From: Chrysomallon squamiferum | Taxonomy: Eukaryota > Mollusca > Gastropoda > Neomphalida > Peltospiridae | Direction of reading: 5' to 3' | DNA length: 64,000 nt | Assembly: GCA_012295275.1 (NCBI GenBank) | Contig: CM022672.1 | Location: forward strand, 30,618,059-30,682,058 | Shown here: positions 45,107 to 56,690 of the stretch, in pieces | Numbering within the stretch: position 1 is the first letter of the stretch | Layout of the letters: each line of letters starts with the position of its first letter | Notes under the pieces: generated by a model | What the model was told of the DNA's origin: nothing | Database searches by the model: none | Seen by the model: only the letters and a program-made list of their open reading frames with translations | Program-made: the position numbers and the translations under genes

Positions 45107-45835
45107 AACATACACTTGTTAAGCAGATCATATAAATATTTAAGAAAGCAATTTCACACTGGTGTGTCGTTTTGAAATTATTTAGAAAGATAAGTAACTG
45201 TATAACGAAGATAGGAATTTATGACAGAATTTAAAGGTTTAATAATACTTGTTTCTGGTGCCTTGCACTGTGTCATTTGAATAATATTTAAACACAACTG
45301 TGCGTGAACTTAACATAAATGTGCACGTGTTGCATTCTTCCGATCTATGAAACGTAGCTCCGACGATTTTTCGTTCGCTGCGTGCAAAAATAACTTCTAT
45401 ATTTAGAAAAGCTTAGCTTCTCAGTCAGTGCAGCGTGCGTTCGAGCCCTTGCTGTTCATCTATAACCCAAGCGAAGAATTAGCTACGAGGACAAAATTAA
45501 GACAGTTTTATTAACGTCTCGCAAAAGTCACAGTGAAAGAAATACATAATGGGCCATTGTGTTATAACTCGTTCGTTAGCCTCTGGTCAGTCACTGACAA
45601 ACGTAAAAGTTTGAGCCCGATTATGAATTTTGTCGATTACCAGGTGCAGCTGAGAGAAACACGCAACGCGCTTTAACGACCATTAAATAGCAATTTAAGA
45701 GAGTCACCCAACACTTGTTTCAAATGACTCGCCGAAAACATTTGGAATTTATTCTAGGAGATTGTTCATAAACGTGATACCTGTGCGAAATAACGAAGGC
45801 GTTTCTATAAAAGAGGTTTTCGCCCAAGTTCAAGC

Positions 45836-46000
45836 ATACTTACCTGGTACGGGAGGTCACCATGATCCGCAAGGTGGTCCTCCCAGGGCGAGGCCTTTCC
45901 ATTGCACTCCGGTCGGGCTGACCCGTGCGATCGCCCCAAATGCGGGCGACTCGAGTACGTAATTTTTTAGTGTGGGGGTCTGCGTTCGCGCTAACCCCTG
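45836..46000 (+). ncRNA. U1: U1 snRNA copy 12 (last forward copy)
   Basis: 165 nt, standard sequence. It is followed after about 360 bp by the orientation switch, so the next gene, U2 copy 13, is transcribed in the same direction instead of convergently. Confidence 0.97.
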
Positions 46001-46314
46001 AAAATTCAAAACAAAAAAACAGTTTCTTAAAAACCTCTCAAAATGCCCGTACTGCAAAGCGTCTTTCTCTCATTCACTTAGATTATTAACAATGCGATAC
46101 TGCTGCAACATGAAATCTTAGCTGCCTTCAGTTTAGAGAATTGCTCTAAATAACTTCGTCAACGATAAATGGAAAAGAAAGCCTACGTTTTGCCTTTACC
46201 ATCAACTCTGTAGATTACCTAGAGGAGCAGTAAACGAAATGATATGTTTCTTTCTCTATTTTTACGATTGTTTTGTGTTATCTTCTGTTTCAAACTATTT
46301 GAAACAGTAGACAA

Positions 46315-46375
46315 AACTATTAAATGCTTTGATTAAAGTCAGTTACAGAAATTTGTTTAAATGTTGCGAGACGTT
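46315..46375. other. Inversion junction of the snRNA array
   Basis: Forward spacer runs to about 46356 (cagttacagaaatttgt). The unit then continues as reverse complement from about 46364 (tgcgagacgttaataaaa), which normally lies upstream of U1. An 8-base filler (aaatgctt) sits near 46322-46329. The two sides come from different places in the unit, so this is not a simple palindrome centre. Confidence 0.8.
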
Positions 46376-46783
46376 AATAAAACTGTCTTAATTTTGTCCT
46401 CGTAGCTAATTCTTCGCTTGGGTTATAGATGAACAGCAAGGGCTCGAACGCACGCTGCACTGACTGAGAAGCTAAGCTTTTCTAAATATAGAAGTTATTT
46501 TTTTGCACGCAGCGAACGAAAAATCGTCGGAGCTACGTTTCATAGATCGGAAGAATGCAACACGTGCACATTTATGTTAAGTTCACGCACAGTTGTGTTT
46601 AAATATTATTCAAATGACACAGTGCAAGGCACCAGAAACAAGTATTATTAAACCTTTAAATTCTGTCATAAATTCCTATCTTCGTTATACAGTTACTTAT
46701 CTTTCTAAATAATTTCAAAACGACACACCAGTGTGAAATTGCTTTCTTAAATATTTATATGATCTGCTTAACAAGTGTATGTT

Positions 46784-46973
46784 ATCGCTTCTCGGCCTTT
46801 TGGCTAAGATCAAAGTGTAGTATCTGTTCTTATCAGCTTAATATCTGATACGTCCTCCATTGGGGGACATCGATATTAAACTGATTTTTGGAACTAGGCG
46901 AAGTGTCAGGGGCTTGCTCCGCCTTTGCCACGGGTTGACCCGGTATTGCAGTACCTCCGGGAATGGCCCACTC
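46784..46973 (+). ncRNA. U2: U2 snRNA copy 13 (first inverted copy)
   Basis: Full length, standard sequence, now on the plus strand. The upstream PSE and TATA-like box are intact because the junction lies about 420 bp further out. Candidate 3' box at 46986-47012. Confidence 0.97.
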
Positions 46974-46985
46974 CCTTTTTGGGAA

Positions 46986-47012
46986 AAAATTCAAATCAAA
47001 AATAGTTACTTA
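46986..47012 (+). terminator. Candidate 3' box of U2
   Basis: AAAATTCAAATCAAAAA followed by TAGTTACTTA, starting 13 nt after the inferred U2 end. Between them is a small hairpin (TCCC, five T, GGGA). Near-identical to the element after U1 (30289-30317), with about 24 of 27 aligned bases equal. A role in 3'-end formation is inferred from position and sharing. Confidence 0.55.
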
Positions 47013-47663
47013 TTTCTTTTGTGTTGATTTATTTATTTCAGTCCTGTTTTATTTATTTTAGCAAATGTCGATTTGTATTACACAACCTCACTAACTGTGT
47101 CAGTGTAATATATTAAATGGTAACATCATCTAAAAAAGTAACAAAATAACCAAACAATGAAATGAAATAAAACGAAATAAAATAAATTAACAGTGAAACA
47201 GCGCAAATGACCTTATCGAACTGACTCATCAGTAATTAACAGGATAATGGGTAACGTAACGAGTACTCAGTACAGTTACTCCGTTTGACGTAAAGGCAGG
47301 TTACGCACAGCGAACGACAAATTTCTGTAACTGACTTTAATCAATAGTTTTGTCTACTGTTTCAAATAGTTTGAAACAGAAGATAACACAAAACAATCGT
47401 AAAAATAGAGAAAGAAACATATCATTTCGTTTACTGCTCCTCTAGGTAATCTACAGAGTTGATGGTAAAGGCAAAACGTAGGCTTTCTTTTCCATTTATC
47501 GTTGACGAAGTTATTTAGAGCAATTCTCTAAACTGAAGGCAGCTAAGATTTCATGTTGCAGCAGTATCGCATTGTTAATAATCTAAGTGAATGAGAGAAA
47601 GACGCTTTGCAGTACGGGCATTTTGAGAGGTTTTTAAGAAACTGTTTTTTTGTTTTGAATTTT

Positions 47664-47828
47664 CAGGGGTTAGCGCGAACGCAGACCCCCACACTAAAAA
47701 ATTACGTACTCGAGTCGCCCGCATTTGGGGCGATCGCACGGGTCAGCCCGACCGGAGTGCAATGGAAAGGCCTCGCCCTGGGAGGACCACCTTGCGGATC
47801 ATGGTGACCTCCCGTACCAGGTAAGTAT
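47664..47828 (-). ncRNA. U1: U1 snRNA copy 13
   Basis: 165 nt, standard sequence, minus strand; PSE candidate again at -56 (47884). Confidence 0.97.
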
Positions 47829-48563
47829 GCTTGAACTTGGGCGAAAACCTCTTTTATAGAAACGCCTTCGTTATTTCGCACAGGTATCACGTTTATGAAC
47901 ACTATCCTAGAATAAATTCCAAATGTTTTCGGCGAGTCATTTGAAACAAGTGTTGGGTGACTCTCTTAAATTGCTATTTAATGGTCGTTAAAGCGCGTTG
48001 CGTGTTTCTCTCAGCTGCACCTGGTAATCGACAAAATTCATAATCGGGCTCAAACTTTTACGTTTGTCAGTGACTGACCAGAGGCTAACGAACGAGTTAT
48101 AACACAATGGCCCATTATGTATTTCTTTCACTGTGACTTTTGCGAGACGTTAATAAAAACTGTCTTAATTTTGTCCTCGTAGCTAATTCTTCGCTTGGGT
48201 TATAGATGAACAGCAAGGGCTCGAACGCACGCTGCACTGACTGAGAAGCTAAGCTTTTCTAAATATAGAAGTTATTTTTTTTTTGCACGCAGCGAACGAA
48301 AAATCGTCGGAGCTACGTTTCATAGATCGGAAGAATGCAACACGTGCACATTTATGTTAAGTTCACGCACAGTTGTGTTTAAATATTATTCAAATGACAC
48401 AGTGCAAGGCACCAGAAACAAGTATTATTAAACCTTTAAATTCTGTCATAAATTCCTATCTTCGTTATACAGTTACTTATCTTTCTAAATAATTTCAAAA
48501 CGACACACCAGTGTGAAATTGCTTTCTTAAATATTTATATGATCTGCTTAACAAGTGTATGTT

Positions 48564-48753
48564 ATCGCTTCTCGGCCTTTTGGCTAAGATCAAAGTGTAG
48601 TATCTGTTCTTATCAGCTTAATATCTGATACGTCCTCCATTGGGGGACATCGATATTAAACTGATTTTTGGAACTAGGCGAAGTGTCAGGGGCTTGCTCC
48701 GCCTTTGCCACGGGTTGACCCGGTATTGCAGTACCTCCGGGAATGGCCCACTC
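48564..48753 (+). ncRNA. U2: U2 snRNA copy 14
   Basis: Full length, standard array sequence. Confidence 0.97.
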
Positions 48754-49426
48754 CCTTTTTGGGAAAAAAATTCAAATCAAAAATAGTTACTTATTTCTTT
48801 TTTGTGTTGATTTATTTATTTTAGCAAATGTCGATTTGTATTACACAACCTCACTAACTGTGTCAGTGTAATATATTAAATGGTAACATCATCTAAAAAA
48901 GTAACAAAATAACCAAACAATGAAATGAAATAAAACGAAATAAAATAAATTAACAGTGAAACAGCGCAAATGACCTTATCGAACTGACTCATCAGTAATT
49001 AACAGGATAATGGGTAACGTAACGAGTACTCAGTACAGTTACTCCGTTTGACGTAAAGGCAGGTTACGCACAGCGAACGACAAATTTCTGTAACTGACTT
49101 TAATCAATAGTTTTGTCTACTGTTTCAAATAGTTTGAAACAGAAGATAACACAAAACAATCGTAAAAATAGAGAAAGAAACATATCATTTCGTTTACTGC
49201 TCCTCTAGGTAATCTACAGAGTTGATGGTAAAGGCAAAACGTAGGCTTTCTTTTCCATTTATCGTTGACGAAGTTATTTAGAGCAATTCTCTAAACTGAA
49301 GGCAGCTAAGATTTCATGTTGCAGCAGTATCGCATTGTTAATAATCTAAGTGAATGAGAGAAAGACGCTTTGCAGTACGGGCATTTTGAGAGGTTTTTAA
49401 GAAACTGTTTTTTTGTTTTGAATTTT

Positions 49427-49590
49427 CAGGGTTAGCGCGAACGCAGACCCCCACACTAAAAATTACGTACTTCGAGTCGCCCGCATTTGGGGCGATCGCA
49501 CGGGTCAGCCCGACCGGAGTGCAATGGAAAGGCCTCGCCCTGGGAGGACCACCTTGCGGATCATGGTGACCTCCCGTACCAGGTAAGTAT
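49427..49590 (-). ncRNA. U1: U1 snRNA copy 14 (small indels)
   Basis: 164 nt: one T inserted in CTCGAAGTAC (stem III side), one base lost in the Sm U-run and one C lost at the 3' end. Two of the three are homopolymer changes. Confidence 0.93.
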
Positions 49591-50323
49591 GCTTGAACTT
49601 GGGCGAAAACCTCTTTTATAGAAACGCCTTCGTTATTTCGCACAGGTATCACGTTTATGAACACTATCCTAGAATAAATTCCAAATGTTTTCGGCGAGTC
49701 ATTTTTGAAACAAGTGTTGGGTGACTCTCTTAAATTGCTATTTAATGGTCGTTAAAGCGCGTTGCGTGTTTCTCTCAGCTGCACCTGGTAATCGACAAAA
49801 TTCATAATCGGGCTCAAACTTTTACGTTTGTCAGTGACTGACCAGAGGCTAACGAACGAGTTATAACACAATGGCCCATTATGTATTTCTTTCACTGTGA
49901 CTTTTGCGAGACGTTAATAAAAACTGTCTTAATTTTGTCCTCGTAGCTAATTCTTCGCTTGGGTTATAGATGAACAGCAAGGGCTCGAACGCACGCTGCA
50001 CTGACTGAGAAGCTAAGCTTTTCTAAATATAGAAGTTATTTTTTGCACGCAGCGAACGAAAAATCGTCGGAGCTACGTTTCATAGATCGGAAGAATGCAA
50101 CACGTGCACATTTATGTTAAGTTCACGCACAGTTGTGTTTAAATATTATTCAAATGACACAGTGCAAGGCACCAGAAACAAGTATTATTAAACCTTTAAA
50201 TTCTGTCATAAATTCCTATCTTCGTTATACAGTTACTTATCTTTCTAAATAATTTCAAAACGACACACCAGTGTGAAATTGCTTTCTTAAATATTTATAT
50301 GATCTGCTTAACAAGTGTATGTT

Positions 50324-50513
50324 ATCGCTTCTCGGCCTTTTGGCTAAGATCAAAGTGTAGTATCTGTTCTTATCAGCTTAATATCTGATACGTCCTCCAT
50401 TGGGGGACATCGATATTAAACTGATTTTTGGAACTAGGCGAAGTGTCAGGGGCTTGCTCCGCCTTTGCCACGGGTTGACCCGGTATTGCAGTACCTCCGG
50501 GAATGGCCCACTC
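50324..50513 (+). ncRNA. U2: U2 snRNA copy 15
   Basis: Full length, standard array sequence. Confidence 0.97.
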
Positions 50514-51196
50514 CCTTTTTGGGAAAAAATTCAAATCAAAAATAGTTACTTATTTCTTTTGTGTTGATTTATTTATTTATTTATTTTAGCAAATGTCGAT
50601 TTGTATTACACAACCTCACTAACTGTGTCAGTGTAATATATTAAATGGTAACATCATCTAAAAAAAAAAAGTAACAAAATAACCAAACAATGAAATGAAA
50701 TAAAACGAAATAAAATAAATTAACAGTGAAACAGCGCAAATGACCTTATCGAACTGACTCATCAGTAATTAACAGGATAATGGGTAACGTAACGAGTACT
50801 CAGTACAGTTACTCCGTTTGACGTAAAGGCAGGTTACGCACAGCGAACGACAAATTTCTGTAACTGACTTTAATCAATAGTTTTGTCTACTGTTTCAAAT
50901 AGTTTGAAACAGAAGATAACACAAAACAATCGTAAAAATAGAGAAAGAAACATATCATTTCGTTTACTGCTCCTCTAGGTAATCTACAGAGTTGATGGTA
51001 AAGGCAAAACGTAGGCTTTCTTTTCCATTTATCGTTGACGAAGTTATTTAGAGCAATTCTCTAAACTGAAGGCAGCTAAGATTTCATGTTGCAGCAGTAT
51101 CGCATTGTTAATAATCTAAGTGAATGAGAGAAAGACGCTTTGCAGTACGGGCATTTTGAGAGGTTTTTAAGAAACTGTTTTTTTGTTTTGAATTTT

Positions 51197-51361
51197 CAGG
51201 GGTTAGCGCGAACGCAGACCCCCACACTAAAAAATTACGTACTCGAGTCGCCCGCATTTGGGGCGATCGCACGGGTCAGCCCGACCGGAGTGCAATGGAA
51301 AGGCCTCGCCCTGGGAGGACCACCTTGCGGATCATGGTGACCTCCCGTACCAGGTAAGTAT
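51197..51361 (-). ncRNA. U1: U1 snRNA copy 15
   Basis: 165 nt, standard sequence. Its upstream marker is ggagattg-type, unlike the other three inverted copies. Confidence 0.97.
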
Positions 51362-52091
51362 GCTTGAACTTGGGCGAAAACCTCTTTTATAGAAACGCCT
51401 TCGTTATTTCGCACAGGTATCACGTTTATGAACAATCTCCTAGAATAAATTCCAAATGTTTTCGGCGAGTCATTTGAAACAAGTGTTGGGTGACTCTCTT
51501 AAATTGCTATTTAATGGTCGTTAAAGCGCGTTGCGTGTTTCTCTCAGCTGCACCTGGTAATCGACAAAATTCATAATCGGGCTCAAACTTTTACGTTTGT
51601 CAGTGACTGACCAGAGGCTAACGAACGAGTTATAACACAATGGCCCATTATGTATTTCTTTCACTGTGACTTTTGCGAGACGTTAATAAAAACTGTCTTA
51701 ATTTTGTCCTCGTAGCTAATTCTTCGCTTGGGTTATAGATGAACAGCAAGGGCTCGAACGCACGCTGCACTGACTGAGAAGCTAAGCTTTTCTAAATATA
51801 GAAGTTATTTTTGCACGCAGCGAACGAAAAATCGTCGGAGCTACGTTTCATAGATCGGAAGAATGCAACACGTGCACATTTATGTTAAGTTCACGCACAG
51901 TTGTGTTTAAATATTATTCAAATGACACAGTGCAAGGCACCAGAAACAAGTATTATTAAACCTTTAAATTCTGTCATAAATTCCTATCTTCGTTATACAG
52001 TTACTTATCTTTCTAAATAATTTCAAAACGACACACCAGTGTGAAATTGCTTTCTTAAATATTTATATGATCTGCTTAACAAGTGTATGTT

Positions 52092-52281
52092 ATCGCTTCT
52101 CGGCCTTTTGGCTAAGATCAAAGTGTAGTATCTGTTCTTATCAGCTTAATATCTGATACGTCCTCCATTGGGGGACATCGATATTAAACTGATTTTTGGA
52201 ACTAGGCGAAGTGTCAGGGGCTTGCTCCGCCTTTGCCACGGGTTGACCCGGTATTGCAGTACCTCCGGGAATGGCCCACTC
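52092..52281 (+). ncRNA. U2: U2 snRNA copy 16
   Basis: Full length, standard sequence; the 3' spacer has a local rearrangement of ATTT repeats near 52325-52355. Confidence 0.97.
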
Positions 52282-52959
52282 CCTTTTTGGGAAAAAATTC
52301 AAATCAAAAATAGTTACTTATTTCTTTTTTGATTTATTTATTTGATTTATTTATTTTAGCAAATGTCGATTTGTATTACACAACCTCACTAACTGTGTCA
52401 GTGTAATATATTAAATGGTAACATCATCTAAAAAAGTAACAAAATAACCAAACAATGAAATGAAATAAAACGAAATAAAATAAATTAACAGTGAAACAGC
52501 GCAAATGACCTTATCGAACTGACTCATCAGTAATTAACAGGATAATGGGTAACGTAACGAGTACTCAGTACAGTTACTCCGTTTGACGTAAAGGCAGGTT
52601 ACGCACAGCGAACGACAAATTTCTGTAACTGACTTTAATCAATAGTTTTGTCTACTGTTTCAAATAGTTTGAAACAGAAGATAACACAAAACAATCGTAA
52701 AAATAGAGAAAGAAACATATCATTTCGTTTACTGCTCCTCTAGGTAATCTACAGAGTTGATGGTAAAGGCAAAACGTAGGCTTTCTTTTCCATTTATCGT
52801 TGACGAAGTTATTTAGAGCAATTCTCTAAACTGAAGGCAGCTAAGATTTCATGTTGCAGCAGTATCGCATTGTTAATAATCTAAGTGAATGAGAGAAAGA
52901 CGCTTTGCAGTACGGGCATTTTGAGAGGTTTTTAAGAAACTGTTTTTGTTTTGAATTTT

Positions 52960-53124
52960 CAGGGGTTAGCGCGAACGCAGACCCCCACACTAAAAAATTA
53001 CGTACTCGAGTCGCCCGCATTTGGGGCGATCGCACGGGTCAGCCCGACCGGAGTGCAATGGAAAGGCCTCGCCCTGGGAGGACCACCTTGCGGATCATGG
53101 TGACCTCCCGTACCAGGTAAGTAT
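52960..53124 (-). ncRNA. U1: U1 snRNA copy 16
   Basis: 165 nt, standard sequence; last U1 of the array. Confidence 0.97.
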
Positions 53125-53855
53125 GCTTGAACTTGGGCGAAAACCTCTTTTATAGAAACGCCTTCGTTATTTCGCACAGGTATCACGTTTATGAACACTA
53201 TCCTAGAATAAATTCCAAATGTTTTCGGCGAGTCATTTGAAACAAGTGTTGGGTGACTCTCTTAAATTGCTATTTAATGGTCGTTAAAGCGCGTTGCGTG
53301 TTTCTCTCAGCTGCACCTGGTAATCGACAAAATTCATAATCGGGCTCAAACTTTTACGTTTGTCAGTGACTGACCAGAGGCTAACGAACGAGTTATAACA
53401 CAATGGCCCATTATGTATTTCTTTCACTGTGACTTTTGCGAGACGTTAATAAAAACTGTCTTAATTTTGTCCTCGTAGCTAATTCTTCGCTTGGGTTATA
53501 GATGAACAGCAAGGGCTCGAACGCACGCTGCACTGACTGAGAAGCTAAGCTTTTCTAAATATAGAAGTTATTTTTTGCACGCAGCGAACGAAAAATCGTC
53601 GGAGCTACGTTTCATAGATCGGAAGAATGCAACACGTGCACATTTATGTTAAGTTCACGCACAGTTGTGTTTAAATATTATTCAAATGACACAGTGCAAG
53701 GCACCAGAAACAAGTATTATTAAACCTTTAAATTCTGTCATAAATTCCTATCTTCGTTATACAGTTACTTATCTTTCTAAATAATTTCAAAACGACACAC
53801 CAGTGTGAAATTGCTTTCTTAAATATTTATATGATCTGCTTAACAAGTGTATGTT

Positions 53856-53871
53856 ATCGCTTCTCGGCCTT
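53856..53871 (+). pseudogene. U2: U2 snRNA copy 17, 5' stub
   Basis: Only the first 16 nt (ATCGCTTCTCGGCCTT) remain, although the full upstream promoter region precedes it. The sequence then turns back as an inverted copy of the U2 upstream region. If the promoter is active it would transcribe into the fold-back. Confidence 0.9.
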
Positions 53872-54091
53872 ATTAAGCAGATCATATAAATATTTAAGAA
53901 AGCAATTTCTCACTGGTGTGTCATTTTAAAATGATTTAGAAAGATAAGTAACTGTCCAATGAAGATAGGAATTTATGACAGAATTTAAAGGTTTAATAAT
54001 ACTTGTTTCTGGTGCCTTGGACTGTGTCATTTGAATAATATTTAAACAGAACTGTGCGTGAACATAACATAAATGTGCACATATTGCACAT
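53872..54091 (-). repeat. Inverted, diverged U2 upstream fragment (fold-back)
   Basis: About 220 bp aligned to the reverse complement of 53630-53845, from the U2 TATA/PSE region outward, with more differences than exist between array units. The PSE candidate survives (cactgg...), but no U2 body follows. It marks the right edge of the array. Confidence 0.85.
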
Positions 54092-54506
54092 TTCTCACGA
54101 GACCTGAAGCGGGACATCATATTATGATAAACATTATTACATGCAACTGTATATAAATATACAAATTTGTATATATGAATTATAGAAAACAATTGTTAGT
54201 ATTATAAAATGATGAGGTACTGTTTACATTAATTCATTCCTAATCTTGATACAAAAGTATACAAGCAAATCATGACATATTGTCAAGTTTCAAAGAGTTT
54301 TTATACTTCATTATTAAAACTGGACAGCAAGAAAAAAATGTGAAATGTAAATTTTCAGCAAAGGTACTCTTTAAATACGAACAAAGATTTTGGTTGTACA
54401 TTCCTGACAAAGGTAACTATTATTTCTGATTACTAATGTACAGTGATAGATTAATGGTGGCAACATATATAAATAATCACAAAACACGTCTTACTTAAAT
54501 ATATAT
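54092..54506. other. Boundary between array and block C
   Basis: No gene seen. Homology to block B (21600-22000, reversed) begins near 54200. Confidence 0.5.
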
Positions 54507-54622
<116 letters not shown>

Positions 54623-55252
54623 TCTTGTTTTTGTTTAAGTAATTATGTTAAAAACATCATACTCTTGATTAAAATCTTATTACTGTTTGGGTAATTTCAG
54701 TAGGACTGAATACAATAACAAGTGATTTAAAGAACCCTGTAAAAGTAACCTTTCGAAATTGCCATTGATGAGTCAAAGATTTTAATTATTCTAATTTGGT
54801 TTTTCATGCCACAAGATAATGTGGTGATAGAAATTAAAACTGAAGGGTGAAACTAATGACAGAAACTGCAATAGTTCTTCTTTATATGAATAATTAAACG
54901 AATGAGAATTTGTATGAAGATATTACAAGAATTTTATTACTCACAACTGATGTCAGACTTAATTTTTGAACATAATGTTGATCTGAAAGAAACGACACAG
55001 AGCTCTGATAGAAATGGGAAAATAACCCAAATATCATAGTAAGGTGAAGTCATCCTGGAATTGTTATGCTCAACTTTACATGTCCACAAGATGTTTACCC
55101 GAATATTAAAACAGAATTTTAAATATTTCCAACGATATCTCTTTTTCATCAAGAGTAACTTAATACGAAGCAAATATTTGATATAATAACAGATGTCTTC
55201 AGTTAATTAAATTTGTGTATTGATTTCATTTTGAGTGTTCTGTGTGTCAGTG

Positions 55253-55300
55253 TTTTTAAATGTGTACATTCAACAGATCCAAACAATCCGGAATCCGAAG
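55253..55300 (+). other. Putative leader exon, copy C
   Basis: 48 bp matching the two leader exons of copy B, with the same GTAAAT donor. The upstream stretch that precedes the leader in B (about 48 bp, including tttgtag) is missing here, so gtgtcag is directly joined. Unlike B, it contains an ATG (aaATGtg). Confidence 0.5.
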
Positions 55301-55557
55301 GTAAATTATACTTTTACTTTTAGCTAAAATTATTTATTTTACTTTCGTTGTTTGTTTAATATTTTTAATTATTTTAATTAATTTATTTTTATTTTTTATT
55401 TATTTGAAGTGGCTATGTTTATCCTTTTTTCAAAGATGTTGGAAGACATTTCAAAGGCTGTTGTATTTTCTTTTGTGACCAGATTTCATCTTTATGTATG
55501 TGTGTGAGTATTGGTTTGTCTCTGTATATCTATATTTTCTTTCTGTTTTTCTCATAG

Positions 55558-55605
55558 ATGAAATGGTTTATCTTTACTCTAGCTTCTCTAGACAATATGA
55601 TATAG
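55558..55605 (+). pseudogene. Signal-peptide exon, copy C, truncated
   Basis: ATG follows an acceptor (ctcatag) as in B, and the first codons read MKWFIFTLASL. A stop comes at codon 16, and no donor of the B type follows. From about 55585 the sequence leaves the B homology and resembles the tatgatatagtcttgg phrase found near 5740 and 62232, suggesting a small insertion or rearrangement. Confidence 0.55.
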
Positions 55606-56020
55606 TCTTGGAAAATCTTCAAATATATAGCATTAATCAACTCTTGTTTTACTTAAGGCAGTGGTATTTAATAGTTGCATTTACTTGTGCTTTTTTAGGA
55701 GGAAAATCCAGTAGACTGAACTTTTATTTAATGTCTGCCTTTTTTTTTTTTTTGTCAGTTGATGATAAAAAAAAGAAGACGAAAAGAACAGAAAATAATT
55801 CAATCACCACTTTTCGCTGAATAACCATGAATAATCCTTTAAATGCTTTACATTTTTGTTGTTAGAAAAACATATACCAGTGTATTTGATAAGTATGTCA
55901 TGAGGTACTTGAAGAAATGGGAAATAGCCCTGTGTGTAAATTGACGTTCTTACTTCCTAAGACATAATATGAGCTGAAATTTGCATTTGTTATAAACTTC
56001 AATATCTTATTTATGATTAG

Positions 56021-56119
56021 TTGATGGTGGCTGGAGTAGCTGGTCTTCCTGGGTTGACATCAGTGACTGTTCTAGGCCATGTGGACCTGGAATCAAACAT
56101 TATATAAAAATTATATAGA
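56021..56119 (+). pseudogene. Degenerate TSP1 exon, copy C
   Basis: Begins with an intact acceptor (gattag) and VDGGWSSWSSW...CSRPCGPG, then falls apart with an in-frame TAG at 56117-56119. The old donor region survives as ataacttgtaaaa near 56167-56180, with the donor weakened from gtaagt to gtaaaa. Counterpart of 19226-19351 in B. Confidence 0.65.
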
Positions 56120-56199
56120 GCATATCCTTTGGTTCATTTGGTGGGCCACATTCTTTGAAAACCTTATATAACTTGTAAAATTTTTTCTCGTAATTAATA

Positions 56200-56690
56200 A
56201 ACGAGTACATGGGAGTGTGTCTCTACACGTATATGGTGTGTAGGTAGGTAGGAAGGCAGGTAGGTAGGTTAGTACGTGTGTGTATATACGTGCTGTGTAT
56301 GTTTATACATTATATTAATGTGCACATGTATGTGTGTATATTAATAAAAGTTTTAGTTTGAATGTATATATTTATACATATGCAATTATATATGTAAATA
56401 TTAAAGCAAGCATGTACAACGCAAATAAATATATTTGTAATTATGAATGATAGGAAATCTCTGAGTAAAAGTATATATTAATGTATAGATATGTAAGTAG
56501 ATAAATAGATATGATAGGAGGAAAATATATAGCTACATAAATATGTAAGGATTAATTTAGTAAATAACTATATAATTGTTAAATAAATATATAACTGAAT
56601 ATGTAAGTTTATAAATAAATTAATAAATATAAAAGAAGGCCTGTTCATATATGAATTAGTAGAGAAGAATCTATTAAATATATAAGTAAT
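56200..56690. other. Intron with TA/GTAT-rich sequence, copy C
   Basis: Low-complexity AT-rich intron, homologous to 18800-19200 of B but with different microsatellite content. Confidence 0.55.

Larger units (their letters stand above)
25715..54091. repeat. U1/U2 snRNA gene array, ~1.76-kb units, one orientation flip
   Basis: Units run U2(-), 731-bp divergent spacer, U1(+), about 690-bp convergent spacer. U1 start-to-start distances are 1751-1779 bp, apart from 1635 at the assembly gap. Units 1-12 have this orientation; from about 46360 to 53871 the units are inverted (U2 +, U1 -). Copies are nearly identical, including the spacers, as expected under concerted evolution. Base composition is richer in GC than the flanks. 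The ends are a truncated U2 on the left and a fold-back at a truncated U2 on the right. Confidence 0.95.

Noticed and set aside
26674-53035. Frames beginning MRSPQMRATRV over U1
   Set aside because: Shadow frames of the U1 3' half and its A-rich flank, lost in several units through indels.
26606-53198. Repeated 64-108-codon open frames on both strands over U1 (beginning MFINVIPV or MQYGHFERF)
   Set aside because: They overlap the U1 RNA and its promoter on both strands at once. Their repetition follows from array copying. They are broken wherever U1 has indels.
25715-54091. CRISPR array or prokaryotic repeat system
   Set aside because: Repeat units are 1.76 kb with snRNA genes and the DNA is animal; there is no repeat-spacer pattern.
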